This document shows positions 28,970 through 42,601 of a stretch of 64,000 nucleotides of DNA, in pieces (the first letter of the stretch is position 1; every line of letters begins with the position of its first letter). Origin of the DNA: Chamaelirium japonicum (taxonomy: Eukaryota > Streptophyta > Magnoliopsida > Liliales > Melanthiaceae); the NCBI GenBank assembly GCA_947650365.1, contig OX393549.1, positions 17,612,896 to 17,676,895 on the forward strand. The letters are read 5' to 3'. Position numbers and translations under genes: made by a program. A model generated the notes under the pieces. That model was not told where the DNA came from and did no database searches. It saw only the letters and a program-made list of their open reading frames with translations.

Positions 28970-29138
28970 ACGATCCATTCTTACTCATTCGTATGATCCA
29001 TTCTAATTTATTCGCACGAATGTATCTATTCTAATTCATTCGTACGTCTAATTCATTCGTACGGTCCATTCTAATTCATTCGCACAATCCATTCTATTTC
29101 ATTCGTACGATCCATTCTTACTCATTTGTATGATCCAT
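28970..29138 (-). repeat. Block 30, reverse, short
   Basis: Counterpart of block 10, including the truncated monomer. Confidence 0.88.
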
Positions 29139-29711
29139 TATGGATACATTCGTGCGAATGAATTAGAATGGATCATACGAATGAGTAAGAATGGATCGTA
29201 CGAATGAAATAGAATGGATTGTGCGAATGAATTAGAATGGATCATACGAATGAATTAGAATGGATCGTGTGAAAGAATTAGAATGGATTGTATGAATGAA
29301 TTAGAATAGATCGTATGAATAAATTAGAATGGATCATACGAATGAATTAGAATGGATCGTACGAATGAATTAGAATGGATCGTACGAATGAATTAAAATG
29401 GATCGTACGAATGAATTAGAATGGATACATTCGTGCGAATGAATTAGAATGGATACATTCGTGCGAAAGAATTTGAATAGATCGTATGAATGAATTAGAA
29501 TGGATCCTATGAATGAATTAGAATGGATCGTGCGAATGAATTAGAATGGATCGTACGAATGAATTAGAATGGATCGTGCTAATGAATTAGAATTGATCGA
29601 ACGAATGAATTAGCATGGATCGTGCTAATAAATTAGAATGGAACGTACGAATGAATTAGAATGGATCGTGTGAAAGAATTAGAATGGATTGTATGAATGA
29701 ATTAGAATGAA
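29139..29711 (+). repeat. Block 31, forward
   Basis: Counterpart of block 11. It ends at the GAATTC switch. Confidence 0.9.
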
Positions 29712-29741
29712 TTCGTACGATCCATTCGAATTCATTCGCAC

Positions 29742-29972
29742 GATCCATTCTAATTCATTCATACAATCCATTCTAATTCTTTCACACGATCAATTCTAAT
29801 TCATTCATAGGATCCATTCTAATTCATTCGTACAATCTATTCTATTTCATTCGTGCGATCCATTCTAATTCATTCATACAATCCATTCTAATTCTTTCAC
29901 ACGATCAATTCTAATTCATTCGTAGGATCCATTCTAATTCATTCGTACAATCTATTCTATTTCATTCGTGCG
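29742..29972 (-). repeat. Local 115-bp tandem duplication in copy B
   Basis: Same five-monomer duplication as at 10240, with the TCTTTCACACG variant at 29778 and 29893. Offset from copy A is 19,502 bp. Confidence 0.82.
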
Positions 29973-30488
29973 ATCCATTCTTACTCATTCGTATGATCCA
30001 TTCTAATTCATTCGGACGAATGTATCCATTCTAATTTATTCGTACGATTCATTCTAATTCATTCGTATGATCCATTCTAATTCATTCGTACGATCCATTC
30101 TTACTCATTCGTATGATCCATTCTAATTCATTCGTACGATCCATTCTAATTCATTCGTACGATCGATTCTAATTCATTCGCACTATCCATTCTAATTCAT
30201 TCGTACGATCCATTCTAATTCATTCGTATGATCTATTGTAATTTATTCGTTCAAATATATCCATTCTAATTCATTCGTACGATCCATTCTAATTCATTCG
30301 CACGATCCATTTTAATTCATTCGCACGAATGTATCCATTCTAATTCATTTGCACGATCCATTCTAATTCATTCCTATGATCTATTCTAATTCATTCGTAC
30401 GATCCATTCTAATTCATTCGTACGATCCATTCTACGATCCATTCTAATTCATTCGTATATTCCATTCTAATTCATTAGCACGATCCAT

Positions 30489-30512
30489 GCTAATGAATTA
30501 GAATGGATCGTA
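30489..30512 (+). repeat. One-monomer forward island, copy B counterpart
   Basis: Same island as 10987, offset 19,502 bp. Confidence 0.78.
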
Positions 30513-30730
30513 CGATCCAATCTAATTCATTCATACGATCCATTCTTACTCACTCGTATGATCCATTCTAATTCAATCGTACGATCCATTTAATTTATTC
30601 GTACGATCCATTCTAATTCCTTCGTACGATCCATTCTAATTCATTCGTACGATCCATTCTAATTCATTCGTACGATCCATTCTAATTCCTTCGTACGATC
30701 CATTCTAATTCATTCGTACAATCTATTCTT

Positions 30731-32132
30731 ACGAATGAATTAGAATGGATCTTACGAATGAATTAGAATGGATCGTACGAATGAATTACAATGGATCGTA
30801 TGAATGAATTAGAATGGATACATTCGTGCGAATGAATTAGAATGGATCGGACGAATGAATTAGAATGGATCGTACGAATGAATTAGAATGGATCGCACGA
30901 ATGGATTAGAATGGATCATACGAATGAATTAGAATGGATCATGCGAATGAATTAGAATGGATCGAACGAATGAATTAGAATGGATCGAACGAATGAGTAA
31001 GAATGGATCGTACGAATGAATTAGAATGGATTAGAATGGATCGTACGAATGAAATAGAATAGATTGTACGAATGAATTAGAATGGATTCGTACGAATGAA
31101 TTAGAATGGATACATTCGTGCGAATGAATTAGAATGGATCGTACCATTGAGTAAGAATGGATCGTACGAATGAATTAGAATGGATCGTACGAAGGAATTA
31201 GAATGGATCGTACGAATGAATTAGAATGGATCGTACGATTGAATTGGAATGGATCATACGAATGAGTAAGAATGGATCGTATGAATGAATTAGATTGGAT
31301 CGTACGATCCATTCTAATTCATTAGCATGGATCGTGCTAATGAATTAGAATGGAATATACGAATAAATTAGAATGGATCGTAGAATGGATCGTACGAATG
31401 AATTTGAATGGATACATTTGTGCGAATGAATCTAAATGGATTGTATGAATGAATTAGAATGGATCGTACGAATGAATTAGAATGGATCGTATGAATGAAC
31501 TAGAATGGATACATTCGTGCAAATGAATTAGAATGGATCGTACGAAAGAATTAGAATGGATATATTCGTGCAAATGAATTAGAATGGATCGTACGAATGA
31601 GTTAGAATGGATCATACGAATTAATTAGAATGGATCTTACGAATGAATTAGAATGGATCGTACGAATGAATTAGAATGGATCGTGCGAATGAATTAGAAT
31701 GGATCGTACGAATGAATTAGAATAGATCGTACGAATGAATTAGAATGGATCATACGAATGGATTAGATTGGATACATTCGAGCGAATGAATTAGAATGAA
31801 TCGTACGAATGAATTAGAATGGATCATATGAATGAGTAAGAATGGATCGTACGAATGAATTAGAATGGATCGTACGAATGAATTAGAATGGATCGTACGA
31901 ATAAATTTGAATGGATACATTCGTCCGAATGAATTAGAATGGATCATACGAATGAGTAAGAATGGATCGTACGAATGAAATAGAATAGATCGTACGAATG
32001 AATTAGAATGGAATATACGAATGAATTAGAATGGATCGTACGAATGAATTAGAATGGATCGTATGAATGAATTAGAATGGATCGTACGAATGAATTAGAA
32101 TGGATCGTGTGAATGAATTCGAATGGATCGAA
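30731..32132 (+). repeat. Block 33, forward
   Basis: Counterpart of block 13, equal in length, with the reverse island at 31306. Confidence 0.9.
31306..31325 (-). repeat. One-monomer reverse island, copy B counterpart
   Basis: Same island as 11804, offset 19,502 bp. Confidence 0.78.
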
Positions 32133-33278
32133 CGATCCATTCTAATTCATTCATACAATCCATTCTAATTCATTCGCACGAATGTATCCATTCTAATCCA
32201 TTCGTACGATCCATTCTAATCCATTCGTACGAGCCATTCTAATTTATTCGCACAAATGTATCCATTCTAATTCATTCGTACGATCCATTCTAATTCATTC
32301 GTACGATCCATTCTAATTCATTCACACAATCCATTCTATTTCATTCGTACGATCCATTCTTACTCATTGGTACGATCCATTCTAATTCATTCGCACGAAT
32401 GTATCCATTCTAATTCATTCGTACGAATCCATTCTAATTCATTCGTACAATCCATTCTATTTCATTCGTACGATCCATTCTTACTCATTCGTATGATCCA
32501 TTTTAATTCATTCGCACGAATGTATCCATTCTAAATCATTCATACGATCCATTCTAATTCATTCGTACGATCCATTCTAAATCATTCGTACAATCCATTC
32601 TATTTCATTCGTACGATCAATTCTACATCATTCTAATTCATTCTATTTCATTCGTACGATCCGTTCTAATTCACTCATACGATCCATTCTAATTCATTCA
32701 TACGATCCATTCTAATTCATTTGCATGAATATATCCATTCTAATTCATTCGTACGATCAATTCTAATTCATTCGCACGAATGTATCTATTCTACTTCATT
32801 CGTACGATCCATTCTAATTCATTCATACGATCCATTCTAATTCATTCATACAATCCATTCTAATTCTTTCACACGATCGATTCTAATTCATTCGTAGGAT
32901 CCATTCTAATTCATTCGTACAATCTATTCTATTTCATTCGTACGACCCATTCTAATTCATTCGCACGAATGTATCCATTCTAATTCATTCAGACGAATCC
33001 ATTCTAATTCATTCGTACAATCCATTCTATTTCATTCGTACGATCCATTCTTACTCATTCGTACGATCCATTCTAATTCATTCGTACGATCCATTCTAAT
33101 TCATTCGCACGATCCATTCTTACTCATTCGTATGATCCATTCTAATTTATTCGCACGAATGTATCCATTCTAATTCATTCGTACGTCTAATTCATTCTTA
33201 CGGTCCATTCTAATTCATTCGCACAATCCATTCTATTTTATTCGTACGATCCATTCTTAGTCATTCGTATGATCCATT
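32133..33278 (-). repeat. Block 34, reverse
   Basis: Counterpart of block 14, one monomer shorter near 32.3 kb. Confidence 0.9.
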
Positions 33279-34991
33279 ATGGATACATTCGTGCGAATGA
33301 ATTAGAATGGATCATACGAATGAGTAAGAATGGATCGTACGAATGAAATAAAATGGATTGTGCGAATGAATTAGAATGGATCGTACGAATGAATTAGAAT
33401 GGATCGTGTGAAAGAATTAGAATGGATTGTATGAATGAATTAGAATAGATCGTATGAATGAATTAGAATGGATCGTACGAATGAATTAGAATGGATCGTA
33501 CGAATGAATTAGAATGGATACATTCGCGAATAAATTAGAATGGATCGTACAAATGAATTAGAATGGATCGTACGAATGAATTAGAATGGATCTTACGAAT
33601 GAATTAGAATGGATCGTACGAATGAATTAGAATGGATTGTACGAATGAATTAGAATGGATACATTTGTGCGAATGAATTAGAATGGATCGTACGAATGAA
33701 TTAGAATGGATCGTATGAATGAATTAGAATGGATCGTACGAATGAATTAGAATGGATCATACGAAGGAATTAGAATGGATAGTACGAATGAATTAGAATG
33801 GATATATTCGTGCAAATGAATTAGAATGGATCATATGAATATATTAGAATGGATCGTATGAGTGAATTAGAATGGATCGTGCGAATGAATTAGAATGGTT
33901 TGTATGAATGAATTAGAATGGATCGTACGAATGAAATAGAATGGATCGTACGAATGAATTAGAATGGATCGTACGAATGAACAAGAATGGATACATTCGT
34001 GCGAATGAATTAGAATAGATACGAATGAATTAGAATGGATCATGCGAATGAATTAGAATGGATCGTATGAATGAACTAGAATGGATACATTCGTGCGAAT
34101 GAATTAGAATGGATCGTACGAATGAATTAGAATGGATCGTACGAATGAATTAGAATGGATCGTACGAATGAATTAGAATGGATCGTACGAATAAATTAGA
34201 ATGGATACATTCGTGCGAATGAATTAGAATGGATCGGACGAATGAATTAGAATGGATCGTACGAATGAATTAGAATGGATCGTACGAATGAACTAGAATG
34301 GATATATTCGTGTGAATGAATTAGAATGGATCGTACGAATGAATTAGAATGGATCGTACGAATGAATTAGAATGGATCTTATGAATGAATTAGAATGGAT
34401 CGTACGAATGAATTAGAATGGATCGTACGAATGAATTAGAATGGATACATTTGTGGGAATGAATTAGAATGGATCAGACGAATGAATTAGAATGGATCTA
34501 ACGAATGAATTAGAATGGATCTTACGAATGGATTAGAATGGATACATTCGTGCGAATGAATTAGAATGGATCGGACGAATGAATTGGACGAATGAATTAG
34601 AATGGATCGTACGAATGAATTAGAATGGATCAAATGAATGAATTAGAATGGTTACATTCATGCGAATGAATTAGAACGCATCGTACGAATGGATTAGAAT
34701 GGATCGTACGAATGGATTAGAATGGATATATTCGAGCGAATGAATTAGAATGGATCGTACGAATAAAATTAGAATGGATCGTACGAATGAATTAGAATAG
34801 ATCGTACAAATGAATTAGAATGGATCGTACGAAGGAATTAGAATGGATCGTGTGAAAGAATTAGAATGGATCGTACGAATGAATTAGAATGGATCGTGCG
34901 AATGAATTAGAATGGATCGTACGAATGAATTAGAATGGATCGTGCTAATGAATTAGAATTGATCGAACGAATGAATTAGCATGGATCGTGC
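33279..34991 (+). repeat. Block 35, forward
   Basis: Counterpart of block 15 with extra monomers near 33.5 and 34.17 kb and a full 28-mer at 34.45 kb where A is shortened. Confidence 0.9.
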
Positions 34992-35338
34992 ATTCGTACG
35001 ATCCATTCTAATTCATTCGTAAGATCCATTCAAATTCATTCGTACGATCCATTCTAATTCATTCGTACGATCCATTCTAATTCATTCGCACGAGTGTATC
35101 TATTCTAGTTCATTCGTACGATCCATTCTAATTCATTCGTTCGATCCATTCTAATTCATTTATACGATCTATTCTAATTCATTCATACAATCCATTCTAA
35201 TTCTTTCACACGATCCATTCTAATTCATTCGTACGATCCATTCTAATTCATTTGCACAATCCATTCTATTTCATTCGTACGATCCATTCTTACTCATTCG
35301 TATGATCCATTCTAATTCATTTGCACGAATGTATCCAT
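34992..35338 (-). repeat. Block 36, reverse
   Basis: Counterpart of block 16, same length. Confidence 0.9.
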
Positions 35339-36275
35339 AATGGATCATACGAATGAGTAAGAATGGATCGTACGAATGAAATAGAATGGATTGTGCGAAT
35401 GAATTACAATGGACCATACGAATGAATTAGAATGGATACATTCGTGCGAATGAATTAGAATGGATTGGACGAATGAATTAGAATGGATCGTACGAATGAA
35501 TTAGAATGGATCGTACAAATGAATTAGAATGGATCGTACGAATAAATTAGAATGGATACATTCGTCCGAATGAATTAGAATGGATCATTCGAATGAGTAA
35601 GAATGGATCGTACAAATGAAATAGAATAGATTGTACGAATGAATTAGAATGGATCGTGCGAATGAATTAGAATGGATCGTACGAATGAATTAGAATGGAT
35701 CGTACGAATGAATTAGAATGGATCGTGCGAATGAATTAGAATGGATCATATTAATGAATTAGAATGGATCGTACGAATGAATTAGAATGGATACATTCGT
35801 GCGAATGAATTAGAATGGATCGTGCGAATCCATTAGACTGGATCGTGCGAATGAATAAGAATGGATCATACGAATGAATTAGAATGGATCGTACGAATTA
35901 ATTAGAATGGATACATTCGTGCGAATGAATTAGAATGGATTGTATGAATGAATTAGAATGGATCGTACGAATGAATTAGAATGGATCATGCGAATTAATT
36001 AGAATGGATCATACGAATGAATTAGAATGGATCGTACGAATGAATTAGAATGGATCGTACGAATGAACTAGAATGGATCGTACGAATGAACTAGAATGGA
36101 TACATTCGTGCGAATGAATTAGAATGGATCGTACGAATGAATTGGAATGGATCGTACGAATGAATTAGAATGGATCTTACGAATGAATTAGAATGGATCT
36201 AACGAATGAATTAGAATGGATCGTACGAATGAATTAGAATGGATCGTACGAATGAATTTGAATGGATCGCACGAA
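35339..36275 (+). repeat. Block 37, forward
   Basis: Counterpart of block 17. Confidence 0.9.
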
Positions 36276-37432
36276 TGTAACCATTCTAATTCATTCATAC
36301 GATTCATTCTAATTCATTCGTATGAGCTATTCTAATTCATTCGTACGATCCATTCTAATTCATTCGTACGATCCATTGTAATTCATTCATACAATCCATT
36401 TAGATTCATTCGCACAAATGTATCCATTCAAATTCATTCGTACGATCCAGTCTAATTCATTCGTACGATCCATTCTAATTCATTCGCACGAATATATCCA
36501 GTCTAATTCTTTCGTACGATACATTCTAATTCATTCGTACGATCCATTCTAATTCATTCGTACGATCCATTCTAATTCATTCGCACGAATGTATCCATTC
36601 TAATTCATTCGTACAATCCATTCTATTTCGTTCGTACGATCCATTCTTACTCATTCGTATGATCCATTCTAATTCATTCGTATGATCCATTCTAATTCAT
36701 TCGTACGATCCATTCTAATTTATTCGTACGATCCATTCTAATTCATTCGCACAATCCATTCTAATTCATTCATACGATCCATTCTAATTCATTCATACGA
36801 TCCATTCTAATTCATTCCTACAATCTATTCTAATTCATTCGCCCGATCCATTCTAATTCATTCATACGATCCATTCTATTCGAATGGATCATGCGATCCA
36901 TTCGAATTCATTCGCACGATCCATTCTAATTCATTCATACGATCCATTCTAATTCATTCATACAATGCATTCTAATTCTTTCACACGATCAATTCTAATT
37001 CATTCGTACGATCCATTCTAATTCATTCGTACAATCCATTCTATTTCATTTGTACGATCCATTCTTACTCATTCGTATGATCCATTCTAATTCATTCGTA
37101 CGATCCATTCTAATTCATTCGTATGATCCATTCTAATTAATTCGTATGATCCATTCTAATTCATTCGTACAATCCATTCTATTTCATTTGTACGATCCAT
37201 TCTTACTCATTCGTATGATCCATTCTAATTCATTCGTACGATCCATTCTAATTCATTTGTACAATCCATTCTAATTCATTCGTACAATCCATTCTATTTC
37301 ATTCGTACGATCCATTCTTACTCATTCGTATGACCCATTCTAATTCATTCGCACGAATGTATCCATTCTAATTCATTCAGACAATCCATTCTAATTCATT
37401 CCGTACGATCCATTCTAATTCATTCGTACGAT
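36276..37432 (-). repeat. Block 38, reverse
   Basis: Counterpart of block 18, same length. Contains landmark 5. Confidence 0.9.
36876..36914. repeat. Palindromic landmark CTATTCGAATGG (5 of 8)
   Basis: Copy B counterpart of 17333, offset 19,543 bp. Confidence 0.85.
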
Positions 37433-38340
37433 CGTACGAATGAATTAGAATGGATCGTACGAATAAATTAGAATAGATTGTGCGAATGAATTAGAATGGA
37501 TCGTACGAATGAATTAGAATGGATCGTACGAATGATTTAGAATGGATTATACGAATGAGTAAGAATGGATCGTACGAATGAATTAGAATGAATCGTGCGA
37601 ATTAATTAGAATGGATCGTACGAATAAATTAGAATAGATACATTCTTCCGAATGAATTAGAATGGATCATACGAATGAGTAAGAATGGATCGTACGAATG
37701 AAATAGAATAGGTTATACGAATGAATTAGAATGGATCCTACGAATGAATTAGAATAGATCGTGTGAAAGAATTAGAATGGATTGTATGAATGAATTAGAA
37801 TGGATCGTATGAATGAATTAGAATGGATCGTGCGAATGAATTCGAATGGATCGTACGAATGAGTAAGAATGGATCGTACGAATGAAATAGAATGGATCGT
37901 ACGAATGAATTAGAATGGATCGTACGAATAAATTAGTATGGATACATTCGTCCGAATGAATTAGAATGGATCATACGAATGAGTAAGAATGGATCGTACG
38001 AATGAAATAGAATAGATTGTACGAATTAATTAGAATGGATCCTACGAATGAATTAGAATGGATCGTCTGAAAGAATTAGAATGGATTGTATGAATGAATT
38101 AGAATGGATTGTATGAATGAATTAGAATGGATCCTATGAGTGAATTAGAATGGATCGTGCGAATGAATTAGAATGCATCGTACGAATGAATTAGAATGGA
38201 TCGTGCTAATGAATTAGAATTGATCGAACGAATGAATTAGCATGGATCGTGCTAATGAATTAGAATGGTACGTACGAATGAATTAGAATGGATCGTGTGA
38301 AAGAATTAGAATGGATTGTATGAATGAATTAGAATGAATT
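37433..38340 (+). repeat. Block 39, forward
   Basis: Counterpart of block 19 with the same two cassettes. Confidence 0.9.
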
Positions 38341-39546
38341 CGTACGATCCATTCGAATTCATTCGCACGATCCATTCTAATTCATTCATACGATCCATTC
38401 TAATTCATTCATACAATCCATTCTAATTCTTTCACACGATCCATTCTAATTCATTCGTAAGATCCATTCTAATTCATTCGTACAATCTATTCTTTTTTAT
38501 TCGTACGATCCATTCTTACTCATTCGTATGATCCATTCTAATTCATTCGGACGAATATATCCATTCTAATTTATTTGTACGATCCATTCTAATTCATTCA
38601 TACGATCCATTCTAATTCATTCGTACGATCCATTCTAATTCATTCGTCCGATCCATTCAAATTCATTCGTACGAATGTATCCATTCTAATTCATTCATAC
38701 GATCCATTCTAATTCATTCGTACGATCCATTCAAATTCATTCGTAAGATCCATTCTAATTCATTCGTATGATCCATTCTAATTCATTCGTACGATCCATT
38801 CTAATTCATTCGCACGAATGTATCCATTCTAGTTCATTCGTACGATCCATTCTAATTCATTCATACAATCCATTCTAATTCATTCGCACAAATGTATCAA
38901 TTCTAATTCATTCGTACGATCAGTTCTAATTCATTCACAAAATCTATTCTTATTCATTCATACGATCCATTCTAATTCATTCACACGAATGTATCCATTC
39001 TAATTCATTCATACGATCCATTCTAATTCGTTCGTACGATCCATTCTAATTTGTTCGTACGATCCATTCTAATTCATTCGTATGATCCATTCTAATTCAT
39101 TCCTACGATCTATTCTAATTCATTCGCTCGAATATATCCATTCTAATTCATTCGTTCGATTCATTCTAATTTATTCGCACGATCCATTCTAATTCATTCG
39201 TATGATCCATTCTAATCCATTCATATGATCCATTCTAATTCATTCGTACGATCCATTCTAATTCATTCGTACGATCCATTCTAATTCATTCGCACAAATG
39301 TATCCATTCTAGTTCATTCGTACGATCCATGCTAATTCATTCGTACGATCCATTCTAATTCATTCGCACGATCCATTCTAATTCATTCGTACGATCAATT
39401 CTAATTCATTCATACGATCCATTCTAATTCATTCGTACGATCCATTCTAATTCATTCATACGATCCATTCTAATTCATTCGTACGATCCATTCTAATTCA
39501 CTCATACGATCCATTCTAATACATTCATACGATCCATTCTAATTAA
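38341..39546 (-). repeat. Block 40, reverse
   Basis: Counterpart of block 20 plus 143 bp near 39.2-39.35 kb. Confidence 0.9.
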
Positions 39547-40017
39547 TTTGTGCAAATGAATCTAAATGGATTGTATGAATGAATTACAATGGATCGTATG
39601 AATGAATTAGAATGGATCGTACGAATGAATTAGAATAGCTCATACGAATGAATTAGAATGAATCGTATGAATGAATTAGAATGGTTACATTCGTGCGAAT
39701 GAATTAGAATAGATCGTACGAATGAATTAGAATGGATCGTATGAATAAATTAGAATGGATCATGGGAATGAATTAGAATGGATCGTATGAATGAATTAGA
39801 ATAGATCCACCGAATGAGTTAGAATGGATCATACGAATGAATTAGAATGGATTGTACGAATGAATTAGAATGGATTGTGCGAATGAATTAGATTGGATCG
39901 TATGAATGAATAAGAATGGATCGTACGAATGAATTAGAATGGATCGTGCGAATGAATTAGCATGAATCGTACGAATGTATTAGAATGGATCGTACGAATG
40001 AATTAGAATGAATCGTA
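39547..40017 (+). repeat. Block 41, forward
   Basis: Counterpart of block 21 plus three monomers near 39.8 kb, including GATCCACCG. It therefore matches block 7 better than block 21 does. Confidence 0.9.
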
Positions 40018-40962
40018 CGATCCATTCTAATTCAATCGTCCGATCCATTCTAATTCATTCGCATGAATGTATCCATTCTAATTCATTCGTACAATCCATT
40101 CTATCTCATTCGTACGATCCATTCTTACTCATTCGTAAGATCCATTCTAATTCATTCGTATGATCCATTCTAATTCATTCGTACGATCCAATCTAATTCA
40201 TTCGTACGATCCATTCTAATTCATTCGCACGATCCATTCTAATTCGTTCATACGATCTATTCTAATTCATTCATACGATCCATTCTAATTCATTCCTACA
40301 ATCCATTCTAATTCATTCGCCCGATCCATTCTAATTCATTCATATGATCCATTCTATTCGAATGGATCATGCGATCCATTCGAATTCATTCGAACGATCC
40401 ATTCTAATTCATTCATACGATCCATTCTAATTCATTCATATAATGCATTCTAATTCTTTCGCACGATCCATTCTAATTCATTCATACGATCCATTCTAAT
40501 TCACTCATATGATCCATTCTAATTCACTCATACGATCCATTCTAATACATTCATACGATCCATTCTAATTCATTTGCACGAATATATCCATTCTAATTCA
40601 TTCGTACGATCCATTCTAATTCCTTCGTACGATCCATTCTAATTCATTCGTACGATCTACTCTAATTCATTCGTACGATCCATTCTAATTCATTCGTATG
40701 ATCCATTCTAATTCCTTCGTACGATCCATTCTAATTCATTCGTACGATCCATTCTAATTCATTCATACAATCCATTCCAATTCTTTCACACGATCCATTC
40801 TAATTCATTCGTACGATCCATTCGTACTATCCGTTCTAATTCACTCATACGATCCATTCTAATTCATTCATACGATCCATTCTAATTCATTTGCACAAAG
40901 GTATCCATTCTAATTCATTCGTACGATCCATTCTAATTCATTCACACGAATGTATCCATTCG
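40018..40962 (-). repeat. Block 42, reverse
   Basis: Counterpart of block 22 plus one monomer (AATCGTCCG). Contains landmark 6. Confidence 0.9.
40354..40392. repeat. Palindromic landmark CTATTCGAATGG (6 of 8)
   Basis: Copy B counterpart of 20576, offset 19,778 bp. Confidence 0.85.
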
Positions 40963-42601
40963 TACGAATGAATTAGAATAGATTGTACGAATGAATTAGA
41001 ATGGATCGTACGAATGAATTAGAATGGATCGTACGAAGGAATTAGAATGGATCATACGAATGAATTAGAATGGATCGTATGAATGAATTAGAATAGATCG
41101 TATGAATGAATTAGAATGGATCGTACGAAGGAATTTGAATGGATCGTGCGAATGAATTTGAATTGATCGTACGAATGAATTAGAATGGATCGTACGAATG
41201 AACTAGAATGGATATATTCGTGCGAATGAATTAGAATGGATCGTACGAATGAATTAGAATGGATCGTACGAATGAATTAGAATGGATCATACGAATGAAT
41301 TAGAATGGATCGTGCGAATGAATTAGAATGGATCGAGCGAATGAATTAGAATGGATATATTCGAGCGAATGAATTAGAATAGATCGTAGGAATGAATTAG
41401 AATGGATCATACGAATGAATTAGAATGGATCGTGCGAATGAATTAGAATGGATCGAGCGAATGAATTAGAATGGATATATTCGAGCGAATGAATTAGAAT
41501 AGATCGTAGGAATGAATTAGAATGGATCATACGAATGAATTAGAATGGATCGTACGAACGAATTAGAATGGATCATATGAACGAATTAGAATGGATCATA
41601 CGAATGAATTAGAATGGATACATTCGAGCTAATGAATTAGAATGGATCATATGCATGAATTAGAACAGATCATAGGAATGAATTAGAATGGATCGTGCAA
41701 ATGAATTAGAATGGATACATTCGGGCGAATGAATTAGAATGGATCGTGCGAATGAATTAGAATGGATATATTTGAACGAATAAATTAGAATGGATCATAC
41801 GAATGAATTAGAATGGATTGTACGAATGAATTAGAATGGATAGTGCGAATGAATTAGAATGGATCGTACGAATGAATTAGAATGGATACATTCCTGCAAA
41901 TGAATTAGAATGGATCATACGAATGAGTAAGAATGGATCGTACGAATGAAATAGAATGGATTATACAAATGAATTAGAATGGATACATTCATGCGAATGA
42001 ATTAGAATGGATCGTATGTACGAATGAATTAGAATGGATACATTCGTGCGAATGAAATAGAATGGATCGTACGAATAAATTAGAATGGATCGTGCGAATG
42101 AATTAGAATGGATCGTACGAATGAATTAGAATGGATCGTGCTAATGAATTAGAATTGATCGAATGAATGAATTAGCATGGATCGTGCTAATGAATTAGAA
42201 TGGAACGTACGAATGAATTAGAATGGATCGTGTGAAAGAATTAGAATGGATTGTATGAATAAATTAGAATGGATCGTACGAATGAATTAGAATGGATCGT
42301 GTGAAAGAATTAGAATGGATTGTACGAATGAATTAGAATAGATTGTATGAATGAATTAGAATGGATCGTACGAAGGAATTAGAATGGATCGTACGAATGA
42401 ATTAGAATGGATCGTACGAATGAATTAGAATGGATCGTACGAATGAATTAGAATGGATCGTGTGAAAGAATTAGAATGGATCGTACGGATGAATTAGAAT
42501 GGATCGTGCGAATGAATTAGAATGGATCGTACGAATGAATTAGAATGGATGGTGCTAATGAATTAGAATTGATCGAATGAATGAATTAGCATGGATCGTG
42601 C
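40963..42601 (+). repeat. Block 43, forward, spans the B/C boundary
   Basis: Counterpart of block 23, with the 120-bp duplication. Copy B gives way to C near 42090. Confidence 0.9.
41285..41524 (+). repeat. Local 120-bp tandem duplication in copy B
   Basis: Same duplicated pentamer as at 21507, offset 19,778 bp. The corresponding site in copy C (from 47097) holds it only once. Confidence 0.88.

Larger units (their letters stand above)
29712..30730 (-). repeat. Block 32, reverse
   Basis: Counterpart of block 12, with the 115-bp duplication and the forward island. Confidence 0.9.
22313..42090. repeat. Higher-order repeat copy B (about 19.78 kb)
   Basis: This is the direct tandem neighbour of copy A and collinear with it throughout. 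In one hand-compared stretch (12215-12445 against 31717-31947) I saw a single substitution in 231 bp. It is about 345 bp longer than A, mainly from extra whole monomers near 24.56, 26.17, 28.4, 33.5, 34.17, 39.2-39.35 and 39.8 kb. Confidence 0.88.

Noticed and set aside
31750-31947. 65-codon open frame on the minus strand as a gene
   Set aside because: Copy B counterpart of the frame at 12215 and the same repeat artefact. A single base change shortens it, which shows no constraint on the frame.
22313-42090. Copy B as a pure assembly duplicate of copy A
   Set aside because: There are scattered substitutions and at least ten monomer-scale length differences spread along the copy. Read depth would still be the decisive check.
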